Shown here one piece after another: positions 1 through 7,510 of a DNA stretch of 42,225 nt. Position 1 is the stretch's first letter. Every line of letters starts with the position of its first letter. Both the position numbers and the translations under genes were made by a program. This stretch comes from a virus: the IMG/VR virus record IMGVR_UViG_3300012936_000042, positions 1-42,225 of that record; one strand, written 5' to 3'. Below the pieces are notes generated by a model. It saw nothing but the letters and a program-made list of their open reading frames with translations. It was not told where the DNA came from and ran no database searches.

Positions 1-301
1 CACTAACGTAATCTTTACCCATTGCTTCAATCTTCCAGCAATAGTTACAACCAGCAGGTTGCTCGCCACGCATCATAGCGGCACGTTCTTTTTTCTTTTG
101 TGCTGTGTTGTGTATAGCACTTGGATTTTCTAGTAAGGGTGCAGTATCAATCTTATGAGGAGCAGGATGATAACAACTATGTGTTTCACCTGTTTGAAAA
201 TATATATTGGCATGATACCATTTAGCGAAGCAAAACGTAGGTGAAATCTCTTTAGTAATCTCATCTATGCGTTTAATCTCTTCGCTTTCGCTCCGCTCCA
301 T
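1..301 (-). CDS. Radical SAM (twitch-type) protein, N-terminal 100 residues; runs off the left edge
   Basis: The first 100 codons of a minus-strand gene are present; the rest lies outside the window. The start ATG (299-301) overlaps the TAA of the upstream glycosyltransferase as TAATG, so translation is probably coupled. Visible residues are C24 (FCFAKW), C43 in HSCYHP, the segment NPSAIHNT at 59-66, and C85/C88 in CNYCWKIE. This cysteine and histidine pattern matches, from memory, a family of short radical SAM proteins with a twitch domain found in marine T4-like phages, which would use an Fe-S cluster and S-adenosylmethionine. The classical CX3CX2C motif is not seen in this part, so the assignment rests on overall resemblance. 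It is the last visible gene of the operon that starts at 3781. Substrate unknown. Confidence 0.6.
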   Translation of the reverse strand, partial: MERSESEEIKRIDEITKEISPTFCFAKWYHANIYFQTGETHSCYHPAPHKIDTAPLLENPSAIHNTAQKKKERAAMMRGEQPAGCNYCWKIEAMGKDYVS

Positions 302-1224
302 TAGAGCTCTCTATCTAAAAACTGATTACTATTATCTCTTGTTGGATTTTGATAAACTGTTTTAAAAAATATACTTTGATTAGCATTTAATGGTTGTACA
401 GCAATAGGTAAAGTTAGTTCTTCCATAAGTTTTTCGCCTAGAAATGAAGTTTCAAGATCCATGCCATCTTCATCCAAATCTTTACTATCCCAATACTCAT
501 TTAAGTAATCAAAATCTCTAACATTTATAAAGTCCCAATCTGTACACATTGTTTTGTACAAACCTTCTCTCGCACCGTAGATTGCCCAACGTCCATGTTC
601 TATATCTGCACCTACCATTAGCCAAATATACAAACGGTGTAGGTTCTTCCAATGATTTCTATGGAACTGTTCTATATCAACTCTTTGTCCTTGATCTAGT
701 GCCATTTTGACACCTTCTCTAAAACCAGCTCTCCACGCTTGGTGTGTAGAAGCATTGTTGTGTATCATGCTATACGTTCCATTCATTTGAATATACTGTG
801 TATCCCAACAAAAATCTACTTGTGCATGTGGATTATCTTCTGGTGCATTTTCATGTGTACGCATGTTTAACACATGTTCTTTTGGCCAACATTTAATGCC
901 ACCATTTCCGTATGTTAATCCATTAATAATATTTTCAGCTGTCCAACTTATAACTTTATTAGACAAATCAATATGTTCGTCAAAATCGATACTTTGTTGT
1001 AAGAACTGATCTTTGATTATATTGTCACCATCAACTGTAATAAATCTATCAGTAGTTGATAAATTTGCGGCGGCCTTATGAGCACTGTCACTGCCTTTTA
1101 CTCCGTGTATACGTTCAGCCCAAGGAACTTTTTTACACAAGTCTGCATAGTTTTTATCAGCATTGGGTTCGTCATAACTAAGATAAATTATATCACAGTC
1201 TACAACTCTAAATGTATTAGCCAT
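301..1224 (-). CDS. GT-A-like glycosyltransferase (DGD motif)
   Basis: A 307-residue protein, probably cytoplasmic, with no signal peptide or membrane segment. The motif TVDGDN at residues 64-69 (DGD at 65-67) looks like the metal and nucleotide-sugar binding DxD motif of GT-A glycosyltransferases. It follows a first beta strand (DIIYLSYDEPNADKN) and a charged stretch typical of this fold. The sequence resembles, from memory, uncharacterised proteins of marine T4-like phages. It overlaps the downstream radical SAM gene by one base and the upstream 181-residue gene by 8 bases, so it belongs to the same operon. It is not a close copy of the two other glycosyltransferases here, which carry DTD. 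Sugar donor and acceptor cannot be deduced; phage fibres or host surface sugars are both possible. Confidence 0.65.
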   Translation of the reverse strand: MANTFRVVDCDIIYLSYDEPNADKNYADLCKKVPWAERIHGVKGSDSAHKAAANLSTTDRFITVDGDNIIKDQFLQQSIDFDEHIDLSNKVISWTAENIINGLTYGNGGIKCWPKEHVLNMRTHENAPEDNPHAQVDFCWDTQYIQMNGTYSMIHNNASTHQAWRAGFREGVKMALDQGQRVDIEQFHRNHWKNLHRLYIWLMVGADIEHGRWAIYGAREGLYKTMCTDWDFINVRDFDYLNEYWDSKDLDEDGMDLETSFLGEKLMEELTLPIAVQPLNANQSIFFKTVYQNPTRDNSNQFLDREL

Positions 1225-1762
1225 CTATTTCCTCATGATAGTATGTGTCAAATCTACGTACAGTATACACAGAAACTGGTGTATCGTCAAACTCAAACTT
1301 TTCTGCAAATGGTATTTCATTACCATCTGTAAACCTAATTAGTCTATATAAAATGTTTGGATCGTATTTTTTTGTAATACTAAAATAATAGTTTGAAATA
1401 TCTATAGTAATATTATTTGTTGCAAGTTGCTCTTGAAACTTTTCATCTACAGTCAATCTCCAAACATTTTGTTTTTTATCTCTAGTTATAATAAGTTGTT
1501 GTTCATCAGGCTTTTCAGTCGGCAGTTCGTATATAAACGACCACATCAACTTATCTTCATCAACTTGCTTCTGACTTTTAAGAGTGTGTTTCTTTTCAAT
1601 AAAATCGTATTCAACTTTGTGTTCTAAAATACTTTTTTTACCTTCAATAAAATCTCTTACTTCCTCAAAATCAACTTCTAAATGTTTAAATCGATCATCA
1701 GGTTGTTTAGATATTTTATATATAGAACCATTGTCCTCAAAACATACGTATCTCTTATCCAT
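1217..1762 (-). CDS. Hypothetical protein, 181 residues, between glycosyltransferase genes
   Basis: I do not recognise this protein. It is acidic to neutral, rich in aromatic residues and short beta-like segments (RYVCFEDNGSIYKI, NYYFSITKKYD, SVYTVRRFDTYY), with a charged central helix-like region (DEDKLMW). No signal peptide, membrane segment or catalytic motif is seen. Its ATG (1760-1762) directly follows the TAA of the upstream glycosyltransferase gene. An AGGA lies 7 bases before the ATG inside that gene's last codons, which supports this start. It overlaps the next gene by 8 bases. Being locked between glycosyltransferase genes it may work with them, but that is inference from position only. 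Confidence 0.75.
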   Translation of the reverse strand: MDKRYVCFEDNGSIYKISKQPDDRFKHLEVDFEEVRDFIEGKKSILEHKVEYDFIEKKHTLKSQKQVDEDKLMWSFIYELPTEKPDEQQLIITRDKKQNVWRLTVDEKFQEQLATNNITIDISNYYFSITKKYDPNILYRLIRFTDGNEIPFAEKFEFDDTPVSVYTVRRFDTYYHEEIDG

Positions 1763-2608
1763 TTATATTCCTAAATATTTTTCATACTTATTGATTATGT
1801 GTTTATTTACAAAATCTTTTTCCGTATAATGAAATATACCTGTTTGTGTATAATTTCCTATTTTTAAGTTAAGTTCATCATCAAGGTAAACACCTATCCT
1901 GTCTTGCCATCTATACTGAAAATTTTCTGTCCAGTTTTGTATTTTAGGCTTCATATGTATAAAGCTAGGATTTTTAACTTTTTTGTTAGTTATAAGATGT
2001 TCAATGTCCATTATATTTGTAGCAATAGCCGCTGATATATCCATACTTGGATGCATTGCCCATTTTTTTCCTGATGCCGCACTTTTATAAAACTGCATCC
2101 AGTTATTTGTTATCATTTCTAACCATGTGTAAAATTCATGTGCAAGATCTGTTTTCTTGAAATAATGACATCCGCTGTATAGATTAGGTAGATTATGTCT
2201 TATAAAGTTTTTTCTATAAAATGTATCATGTACTTCTTCACCTCTATAAGTAAAAACTTTACTTGTATAAAACAAATCATAGTTTCGTAAAAAATCAAAC
2301 CACTTACTAATGTCATCAAGTATAAGCATATCAGTATCAATTACCATAGTTTCATCATATGGAATAGCATGATATATTTTCCAACGATTACTTATTTTCC
2401 AGTTTTCTTCTTCTGCATGATCTCCCCAAGGTATCTCTACAATGTGATCAAAAAGATTTTTATATTTTGTAGGAACTGGATCATTAGTTATTAAACATAT
2501 ACTTACATTTTTATTTGTTGCATGAATACTCATGGCGGCTAAACAGGCTTGCCTTACATAATCAAACTCGCTGTTTTGAGCTAACATTGTAAAGTTATTG
2601 GTTGTCAA
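1763..2608 (-). CDS. Glycosyltransferase, GT8-like (DTD motif)
   Basis: A 281-residue soluble protein. The segment ETMVIDTDMLILDDI (DTD at 91-93) is the DxD motif of GT-A enzymes, where the two aspartates hold the metal and the sugar nucleotide. The N-terminus (FTMLAQNSEFDYVRQACLAAMSI, residues 6-28) looks like the first strand and helix of GT8-type proteins. It is a paralogue of the gene just upstream: both share a YV.QA helix, FDHI, a PY.ET(L/M)V(I/M)DTD block and a (K/R)KT(N/D) segment after the metal site. It overlaps the upstream gene by 14 bases. The donor sugar and acceptor are unknown. Confidence 0.65.
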   Translation of the reverse strand: MTTNNFTMLAQNSEFDYVRQACLAAMSIHATNKNVSICLITNDPVPTKYKNLFDHIVEIPWGDHAEEENWKISNRWKIYHAIPYDETMVIDTDMLILDDISKWFDFLRNYDLFYTSKVFTYRGEEVHDTFYRKNFIRHNLPNLYSGCHYFKKTDLAHEFYTWLEMITNNWMQFYKSAASGKKWAMHPSMDISAAIATNIMDIEHLITNKKVKNPSFIHMKPKIQNWTENFQYRWQDRIGVYLDDELNLKIGNYTQTGIFHYTEKDFVNKHIINKYEKYLGI

Positions 2609-3437
2609 TGACTCTCTCCAAACTAAACTTATTCATAACATGGCAGTTACTACCTTTTAAGTTTACACCAGTGTATTCGCCTAATCGTTTTTCTTTTTGT
2701 ACTAAAAGTTTTATTTCATCGTTTACTATATCTAAAACAACATCTTTATCTATAGCATAAAACTTTTTGCCAGGCAATAGTCCTGCAAAGTTACCACGTT
2801 GATAACCATTCATAATATGCACCGCAATACTAAATGCAAAGTCATTTCTAAACGTAGTTGTTTTAAACTGATATATATTTCTATAGTGCATATAGTTTTG
2901 TTCTATATGTTTTATTAAATCAAAAAATATTTTTGTTACGTTTGTTTTTCTAAAAAAGAAAACAGTTGCCCAATAAAAATCTATACTTGTATCACTAATA
3001 CGTTCAAACTCTGGTGTATTTCTCCAAATGCCAACATGATTAGCATCTTTATATAACATTACATCTTTTTGCTGTTCAAAACAATTATTTAATATATCAT
3101 TACAAATGACAAAATCAGTGTCCATAACAAGTGTTTCAGTATATGGAGTAACATCGTATGCATAGGATCTATTTTTATTATAAAAAGGCATAATTTTATC
3201 TGATAAATCTCCATCAGCATAACGCTTTCTTGTAGCATTATGAAACATAAGATTTGAATATTCTATATGATCAAAATCGTTTGCCCATTCAGGATATTGT
3301 TTTTCAATATCTGTGCTTGTAACAATACTCGTAGGTAATCCCATGAACTTACGAATACGTGTTGCAAGAAAGTGTGCTTGCTTTACATAGTTAATCGAAG
3401 TATTGTTAGTTGCAAAAAGTAATACACCTCTTGTCAT
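2595..3437 (-). CDS. Glycosyltransferase-like protein, paralogue of the next gene
   Basis: A 280-residue soluble protein with the GT-A signature ETLVMDTDFVICND (DTD at 106-108). Its plan matches the neighbouring gene: N-terminal FATNNTSINYVKQAHFLA, FDHIEY near residue 57, PYTETLVMDTD, and FFRKTN in the C-terminal half. The two probably arose by tandem duplication followed by strong divergence. The start ATG overlaps the upstream stop as ATGA (4 bases). Two paralogues side by side suggest successive steps in building one glycan, or two different acceptors. I cannot tell which, and no substrate motif is recognisable. Confidence 0.6.
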   Translation of the reverse strand: MTRGVLLFATNNTSINYVKQAHFLATRIRKFMGLPTSIVTSTDIEKQYPEWANDFDHIEYSNLMFHNATRKRYADGDLSDKIMPFYNKNRSYAYDVTPYTETLVMDTDFVICNDILNNCFEQQKDVMLYKDANHVGIWRNTPEFERISDTSIDFYWATVFFFRKTNVTKIFFDLIKHIEQNYMHYRNIYQFKTTTFRNDFAFSIAVHIMNGYQRGNFAGLLPGKKFYAIDKDVVLDIVNDEIKLLVQKEKRLGEYTGVNLKGSNCHVMNKFSLERVIDNQ

Positions 3438-3781
3438 AAATTCATTATGCTTTCAACTGAACGATTCTTTTTAAGTTTACTATATTCTGCATGATATTTA
3501 TTTACAGCACCAAAATACGTATCAGTAATACCTGTAAAAAAATCTTCTATACTTTCAATAGAAATAGGAATATCGTTATCATCTACTAGTATATGTTCTT
3601 CTTGTCCTGAGGATTTTAAAACAAAACAAAAACTAATAAGTTCGCTTGTAACAGCGAATTGCCCGCCATTAAAATAATACACAAGATCTTCTGCGTATTG
3701 CTCTTTTATTAATCGTTTTTGATTGTTTAGTGTAACCATATAGTTACTAAAATCCAATGCTTTTTCTAAGCGTTCGTCCAT
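3434..3781 (-). CDS. Conserved hypothetical protein, 115 residues, first gene of the modification operon
   Basis: The first gene behind the sigma70-type promoter at 3806-3834. The start is well supported by AGGAGATATCT immediately before the ATG. The protein has an N-terminal helical part (LEKALDFSNYMVTLNNQKRLIKEQYAEDLVYYFNGG), a beta-like middle (FAVTSELISFCFVLKSS) and a helical, lysine-rich C-terminus (YFGAVNKYHAEYSKLKKNRSVES). It resembles, from memory, a small protein of unknown function found in many T4-like marine phages. No enzyme motif is seen. It overlaps the following glycosyltransferase gene by 4 bases. It may be an accessory or regulatory partner of the operon, but nothing in the sequence proves this. 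Confidence 0.75.
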   Translation of the reverse strand: MDERLEKALDFSNYMVTLNNQKRLIKEQYAEDLVYYFNGGQFAVTSELISFCFVLKSSGQEEHILVDDNDIPISIESIEDFFTGITDTYFGAVNKYHAEYSKLKKNRSVESIMNL

Positions 3782-3805
3782 AGATATCTCCTAGTGGTTT
3801 ACACT

Positions 3806-3834
3806 AGTATATAGCGTTTGAAGGTTAATGTCAA
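3806..3834 (-). promoter_or_regulatory. Sigma70-type promoter of the glycosyltransferase/radical SAM operon
   Basis: Read on the minus strand, TTGACA (3829-3834) is a perfect -35 box. It is followed after exactly 17 bases by TATACT (3806-3811), a five-of-six match to the -10 box. Both lie in the gap between the stop of the tail protein gene (3836) and the ribosome binding site of the 115-residue gene. Spacing and position are ideal, and no T4-late box is present here. The operon is therefore predicted to be read early by unmodified host polymerase. Confidence 0.75.
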
Positions 3835-3835
3835 G

Positions 3836-4966
3836 TTAAAAATCGGAGTCTTTTGTGCCATTTGGCACAGGTAATGCAATAGCATTATATGTAACGCCGT
3901 CATATACAAAAGTACTAGCTGGTGTGTATGTAAATACTGTGCTTGTAATAGTTGCAGTAACTTGTTCATCTACAAGAGTACCTGCAGGACCTCCTGGTTC
4001 TGCTTGCCCGCCTGTACCTAAATCTCCGTCATTAAGTTCAATCTTAAACAATAGTTGTGATGCAGTGTTAAAGGCACTATTTGTACCTGCATATATTCTG
4101 CAAAAGTTATCATCGTAGATCTGTGCTACCGGAACATTACCCGAAGTACCGCCTGCTCTGCCACCACCTTGTTTTTCAAAAATCTTTGTACCAGCAGATC
4201 CGCTTGTAATAGATGCATTACTATATCCTGTGCCACTACCACCTACAGATTCACATCGCCAAGTTGTGCCAGCAACTCTACCAAAACGCACAGTGGCCAT
4301 ATCTGTAAAAACCTGTGCCCAATCCCAATCCTTTGTATAAGGTGTACCTGTAGTGCCTCCTGATGCAGATAAGCTAAATCTAAACTCACCGCCGGCAGTA
4401 AGGTAATATAAAAAGTTTTGGTGATTACCAAAGTCAACAGTGACTTCGTGTGTAATAATAGACGATCCGCCTGTACCCCAAGCTGTGCTTCTTGTGCTTG
4501 CTGTACTTACACTACCACTAGTTTCTAAAGGCGTAGGGCCATCAAAACTACTAGCAGGAAAATCAGTAGAAGCATGATTGAATCCAAGTACCGCAGTTGA
4601 GATAGTATTTAAATCTGTAAGTTCTTGTTGTGTAACTTGGTCACGTAAACTAATATTACTTGGATGTGATCTAACACCTTCAAAATCTGTTGGACTAGAT
4701 GCGGCATTTAATGATCCATTTTGATGTACGTATCCTGCTTGCAAATCTAACCACAAATCAAAGTGTTGTTGATCAGTTACTGTATCGCTAACGCCAGGTG
4801 TTGATCCGCCTACTACTTTACCGCTAGAAAAGCTTCTGCCATAACCACTAGTTGCAGTAAGGGGAGTAGATAAAGAACCATATTCTGAATATACTGATTG
4901 ATCGCCTACTCTTTCAGCAATCGACTCTCTCACAGTGTTGTAGGTTGCGGCATCTATTTGCGGCAT
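3836..4966 (-). CDS. Virion/tail structural protein, paralogue of the next upstream gene
   Basis: A 376-residue protein rich in Gly, Ser and Thr, typical of phage fibre or tail-surface proteins. The N-terminus is helical (YNTVRESIAERVG). The middle contains a block (NFLYYLTAGGEFRFSLSASG, then KDWDWAQVFTDMATVRFGR at about residues 185-235) that also occurs in the 304-residue gene upstream (RRGFFNAGGQIRFDASL, KNQDWETMLSNSGQIQFGR). The two are therefore diverged copies of one tail module. Start choice is supported by GAGGAG 6-11 bases before the ATG. It is the last gene of the structural block before the sigma70 promoter. The exact location in the virion is unknown; a distal fibre or fibre-associated protein is most likely. 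Confidence 0.65.
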   Translation of the reverse strand: MPQIDAATYNTVRESIAERVGDQSVYSEYGSLSTPLTATSGYGRSFSSGKVVGGSTPGVSDTVTDQQHFDLWLDLQAGYVHQNGSLNAASSPTDFEGVRSHPSNISLRDQVTQQELTDLNTISTAVLGFNHASTDFPASSFDGPTPLETSGSVSTASTRSTAWGTGGSSIITHEVTVDFGNHQNFLYYLTAGGEFRFSLSASGGTTGTPYTKDWDWAQVFTDMATVRFGRVAGTTWRCESVGGSGTGYSNASITSGSAGTKIFEKQGGGRAGGTSGNVPVAQIYDDNFCRIYAGTNSAFNTASQLLFKIELNDGDLGTGGQAEPGGPAGTLVDEQVTATITSTVFTYTPASTFVYDGVTYNAIALPVPNGTKDSDF

Positions 4967-4977
4967 ATGTACTCCTC

Positions 4978-5013
4978 TTTTTATAAACTAACACATATTT
5001 GATATTGTGTCAA
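4978..5013 (-). promoter_or_regulatory. Possible weak promoter before the 376-residue tail protein
   Basis: The gap between two tail genes contains, on the minus strand, TTGACA (5008-5013) and TATAAAAA (4978-4985, seven of eight to the T4 late box TATAAATA). Spacing does not fit one sigma70 promoter: at 17 bases the -10 would be TAGTTT. The late-like box lies directly against the ribosome binding site, so a start 6-7 bases downstream would remove it. This is either a poor promoter or chance in an AT-rich gap. Confidence 0.2.
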
Positions 5014-5928
5014 TCATAAATCACTTGTTTTTGCGTATGATGGTGCAGGAGTATTTACATACGAACCCGATGCTCTAATATGCGATACAGAACTTGTTAA
5101 AACACCTGCAACATATTCGTCTGCTCCTCCATCTCCTACATCAACATCATCAAAAACTATATTAAAATCAATAGTTGAGTTATCAACTTCTTTAGCTTCA
5201 ATATACCATTGATTGTCTGAGTAAGTACCGCCAGGTGCTCCTGTCTTCAAATATATATTTTGATATGTAGTAGTTAAGTCTTCATTGCCGATTGCATATG
5301 CAGTACCTGAAGGTAGTGTATTTGTTGTTACCGTTCTGCCAAACTGTATTTGTCCCGAGTTTGACAGCATTGTTTCCCAATCCTGGTTTTTAGCTAAATT
5401 TGTATCAGAAGGCACAGAACTAATATTTAATGATGCATCAAATCTTATTTGTCCGCCTGCATTAAAAAATCCTCTCCGTGCATTAGGAGATGTAAATGTA
5501 AGTCTTACAGTATGATTAATACTTTGTGGTAAAGATGTACCACCCCATGGTTGAGCCGCACCGTTACGAATGCTGTTTACTCCGCCTGATTCAATATCTG
5601 CTTGTGCTGATGATAGTAGAAAACGATCGTCTTCTAACTCTTGTATTAAAATTTCGTATGCATTATGTAATGAGTCTGTAATCTCGTTTGAAGTTGTTAC
5701 TGTAGAAATAGTCGGTGGTGTTGTATTGTTTATATGTACATAAACTTTTGTAAAATCTGTGTGGAGATTATTCATATCTACAACTTGCACAGTATCACTT
5801 ACTGCAATAGCACTACTGCTAACAGTTTGATTATAACCCTTGTCTCCGGAACCTATTCCTAACAATGCATTTATTTTACCTTGAAGTTCATTGTATCTAA
5901 ATGCTGATATAATGTCACCAACTGTCAT
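5014..5928 (-). CDS. Virion/tail structural protein, 304 residues
   Basis: A Thr/Ser/Asn-rich protein of the fibre region. N-terminal residues (VGDIISAFRYNELQGKINALLGIG) form a helical segment. The rest is beta-like, with the shared block RRGFFNAGGQIRFDASL and DWETMLSNSGQIQFGRT in the middle. The 376-residue gene downstream carries a related block, so the pair are paralogues. AAAGGAAAC before ATG supports the start. The gene follows the 513-residue fibre gene with a 10-base gap and is probably co-transcribed with it. I recall similar proteins in marine T4-like phages, annotated only as virion structural proteins. No enzymatic motif. Confidence 0.65.
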   Translation of the reverse strand: MTVGDIISAFRYNELQGKINALLGIGSGDKGYNQTVSSSAIAVSDTVQVVDMNNLHTDFTKVYVHINNTTPPTISTVTTSNEITDSLHNAYEILIQELEDDRFLLSSAQADIESGGVNSIRNGAAQPWGGTSLPQSINHTVRLTFTSPNARRGFFNAGGQIRFDASLNISSVPSDTNLAKNQDWETMLSNSGQIQFGRTVTTNTLPSGTAYAIGNEDLTTTYQNIYLKTGAPGGTYSDNQWYIEAKEVDNSTIDFNIVFDDVDVGDGGADEYVAGVLTSSVSHIRASGSYVNTPAPSYAKTSDL

Positions 5929-5938
5929 AACGTTTCCT

Positions 5939-7480
5939 TTATACTTTTAACACGCACTCAACAAGTTTTTCTCCTGGATCGTCATTTGTTTCCAATGCAA
6001 TACCTACCAACGCTCTTGTAGCTGTTGGACTTGCGACTCCGTTATCCCATGCATATACCGGTATGCCTTTTTTAATAACTCCTGTACATCTTACTGGTAC
6101 TCTACCTTTAAGTGCAATCGCTTGGCCGTCTGATTCGCTGTTCATTAAATATGCTGGTTCTGCTGAAATAACACCAATACACAAATCACTTGATTTACAT
6201 GGTTTAGTTTCTGCACTTACATCAGATCCTTCTGAAAACTTAGCTGTTGATACTGTCATACAAGTTCCTGTTGGATGTTCTTCTTCTGTTGTATACTTTT
6301 CTGCAAGGTCAGCATAACGAGCTTGTGTTGCAGTACCATTGAATATAGTTGCTGTTAAATTTCCTGAGCTATCTCTAGCGGCTACTGTGTTAGCACCTGC
6401 TGATGTTGATGCACTTCTTCCTGTGCCTCCTACGTCTAGTGTAGTTGCTTTATCCGCTGTACCTTTAAAATTTACAGCATGTACTTCTGCAAATCTTTCA
6501 GTTACACTACCTATTGAATATAAGTTATCTGATTCTGGAAAAATACCTCTACCAGTTGAACTATTGTTTCTTACAGATGCTATACTTACTGCTGAGCCAC
6601 CACCATCTGGTGTAACAGCAAATATAATAGGTAAGCCTGCACTTGAAGTTGTTGATAGTTTAGGTGCCGCATTTCCAACGTTTGTCATAGTAAACGTACC
6701 TGAAGAAAGTGCATTACCCATTGCAAAACCTGTTGCAGGAAAGTGTATGTTAGTACCTGTTTGTAAAAATTGGTCGGCATCTACTCCGCCTAGTTTTAAA
6801 GAGTCATTAGCTGTACCCCAAAAAATAGGTTCGCCTGTTGCGCCTGTTACAGGACTTCCTAAACTGTTTTGTGTTTGTCCTGTAGCACTGTTAACTAATG
6901 TAATACCTCTTTTAATAAGACTAAAACCTGTTAAAGCAGGTACGCCTGCTGGCTGTGTGCCTTTTAATGTAAACTCTTCGTTAGAAATAATATACAACGC
7001 AACATCGTTAATGAGAGCAACAATAACTGTTTTTTCTGCGTCGGAACTATCTGTAACATTAATACTAAGCATTTGTGTTGTACCACTACCAGCACTTTGT
7101 GGACCAACTAATACAAACTCACCGCCTGCTGTTTTTCCATAAAGCTGATTACTAGCACTTGACCACCATAAGTCGCCTGTGTCTAATCCTGCTGGTTCGC
7201 TTGCTGATACTTCTGTACCACCAGCTGTTTTCCATGCACTACCTGTATAAAACTTTAGTTTAGTTGTACTTGAATCATACCAAACTTGTCCTGACAGTGC
7301 CTTAGATGGTGCTGAAGTTCCTTGAAAGTTTTCAAGCAAATGCAAGTAATTTTCATTCTGTGCTTCGCCGTAACCACTATAGTTTCGGCCTATGAGTTTT
7401 AACTCAGTTGTTTGATCAACGGTACCGTCTTCTACGACTACCAGTTGTGTTCCGTTATATCTGTTTACAATATACGCCAT
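5939..7480 (-). CDS. Tail fibre protein with shared GQVWYD N-terminal module and C-terminal ADLAEKY domain
   Basis: A 513-residue protein in three parts. Residues 1 to about 130 are the module shared with the next two upstream genes: MAYIVNR, an ELKLIGRNYSGYGE stretch, NENYLHLLENF, GQVWYDSSTTKLKFYTGS, then GDLWW and FVLVGPQ. A Gly/Ser/Thr-rich middle includes repeated beta segments such as NSSTGRGIFPESDNLYSIGS. The C-terminus from about residue 382 has ATQARYADLAEKY followed by a compact domain ending in VECVLKV, which I recall from the ends of other marine phage fibres. The start is firm: GAGGAG lies 6 bases before the ATG, downstream of a T4-late-like box at 7501-7509. The shared N-terminus probably docks the fibre to the baseplate, while the C-terminus is exposed. 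Confidence 0.75.
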   Translation of the reverse strand: MAYIVNRYNGTQLVVVEDGTVDQTTELKLIGRNYSGYGEAQNENYLHLLENFQGTSAPSKALSGQVWYDSSTTKLKFYTGSAWKTAGGTEVSASEPAGLDTGDLWWSSASNQLYGKTAGGEFVLVGPQSAGSGTTQMLSINVTDSSDAEKTVIVALINDVALYIISNEEFTLKGTQPAGVPALTGFSLIKRGITLVNSATGQTQNSLGSPVTGATGEPIFWGTANDSLKLGGVDADQFLQTGTNIHFPATGFAMGNALSSGTFTMTNVGNAAPKLSTTSSAGLPIIFAVTPDGGGSAVSIASVRNNSSTGRGIFPESDNLYSIGSVTERFAEVHAVNFKGTADKATTLDVGGTGRSASTSAGANTVAARDSSGNLTATIFNGTATQARYADLAEKYTTEEEHPTGTCMTVSTAKFSEGSDVSAETKPCKSSDLCIGVISAEPAYLMNSESDGQAIALKGRVPVRCTGVIKKGIPVYAWDNGVASPTATRALVGIALETNDDPGEKLVECVLKV

Positions 7481-7500
7481 TGTTGCTCCTCGTGCTTATG

Positions 7501-7509
7501 TTATTTATC
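7501..7509 (-). promoter_or_regulatory. T4-late-like promoter box before the 513-residue fibre gene
   Basis: On the minus strand the sequence GATAAATAA matches the T4 late consensus TATAAATA in seven of eight positions. It sits in the gap between two fibre genes, about 20 bases before the ATG. A start 6-7 bases downstream would leave the GAGGAG ribosome binding site intact. The sigma factor that would read it (gp55) is encoded in this window. Confidence 0.55.
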
Positions 7510-7510
7510 G

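Noticed and set aside
6339-7142. Plus-strand open frame of 267 codons, and similar ones at 8205-8876 and 10100-10774
   Set aside because: They lie opposite fibre genes whose minus-strand proteins show family motifs; the plus-strand products are Pro/Val/Leu-rich with no motif or ribosome binding site, as expected from antisense of Thr/Ser/Gly-rich genes.
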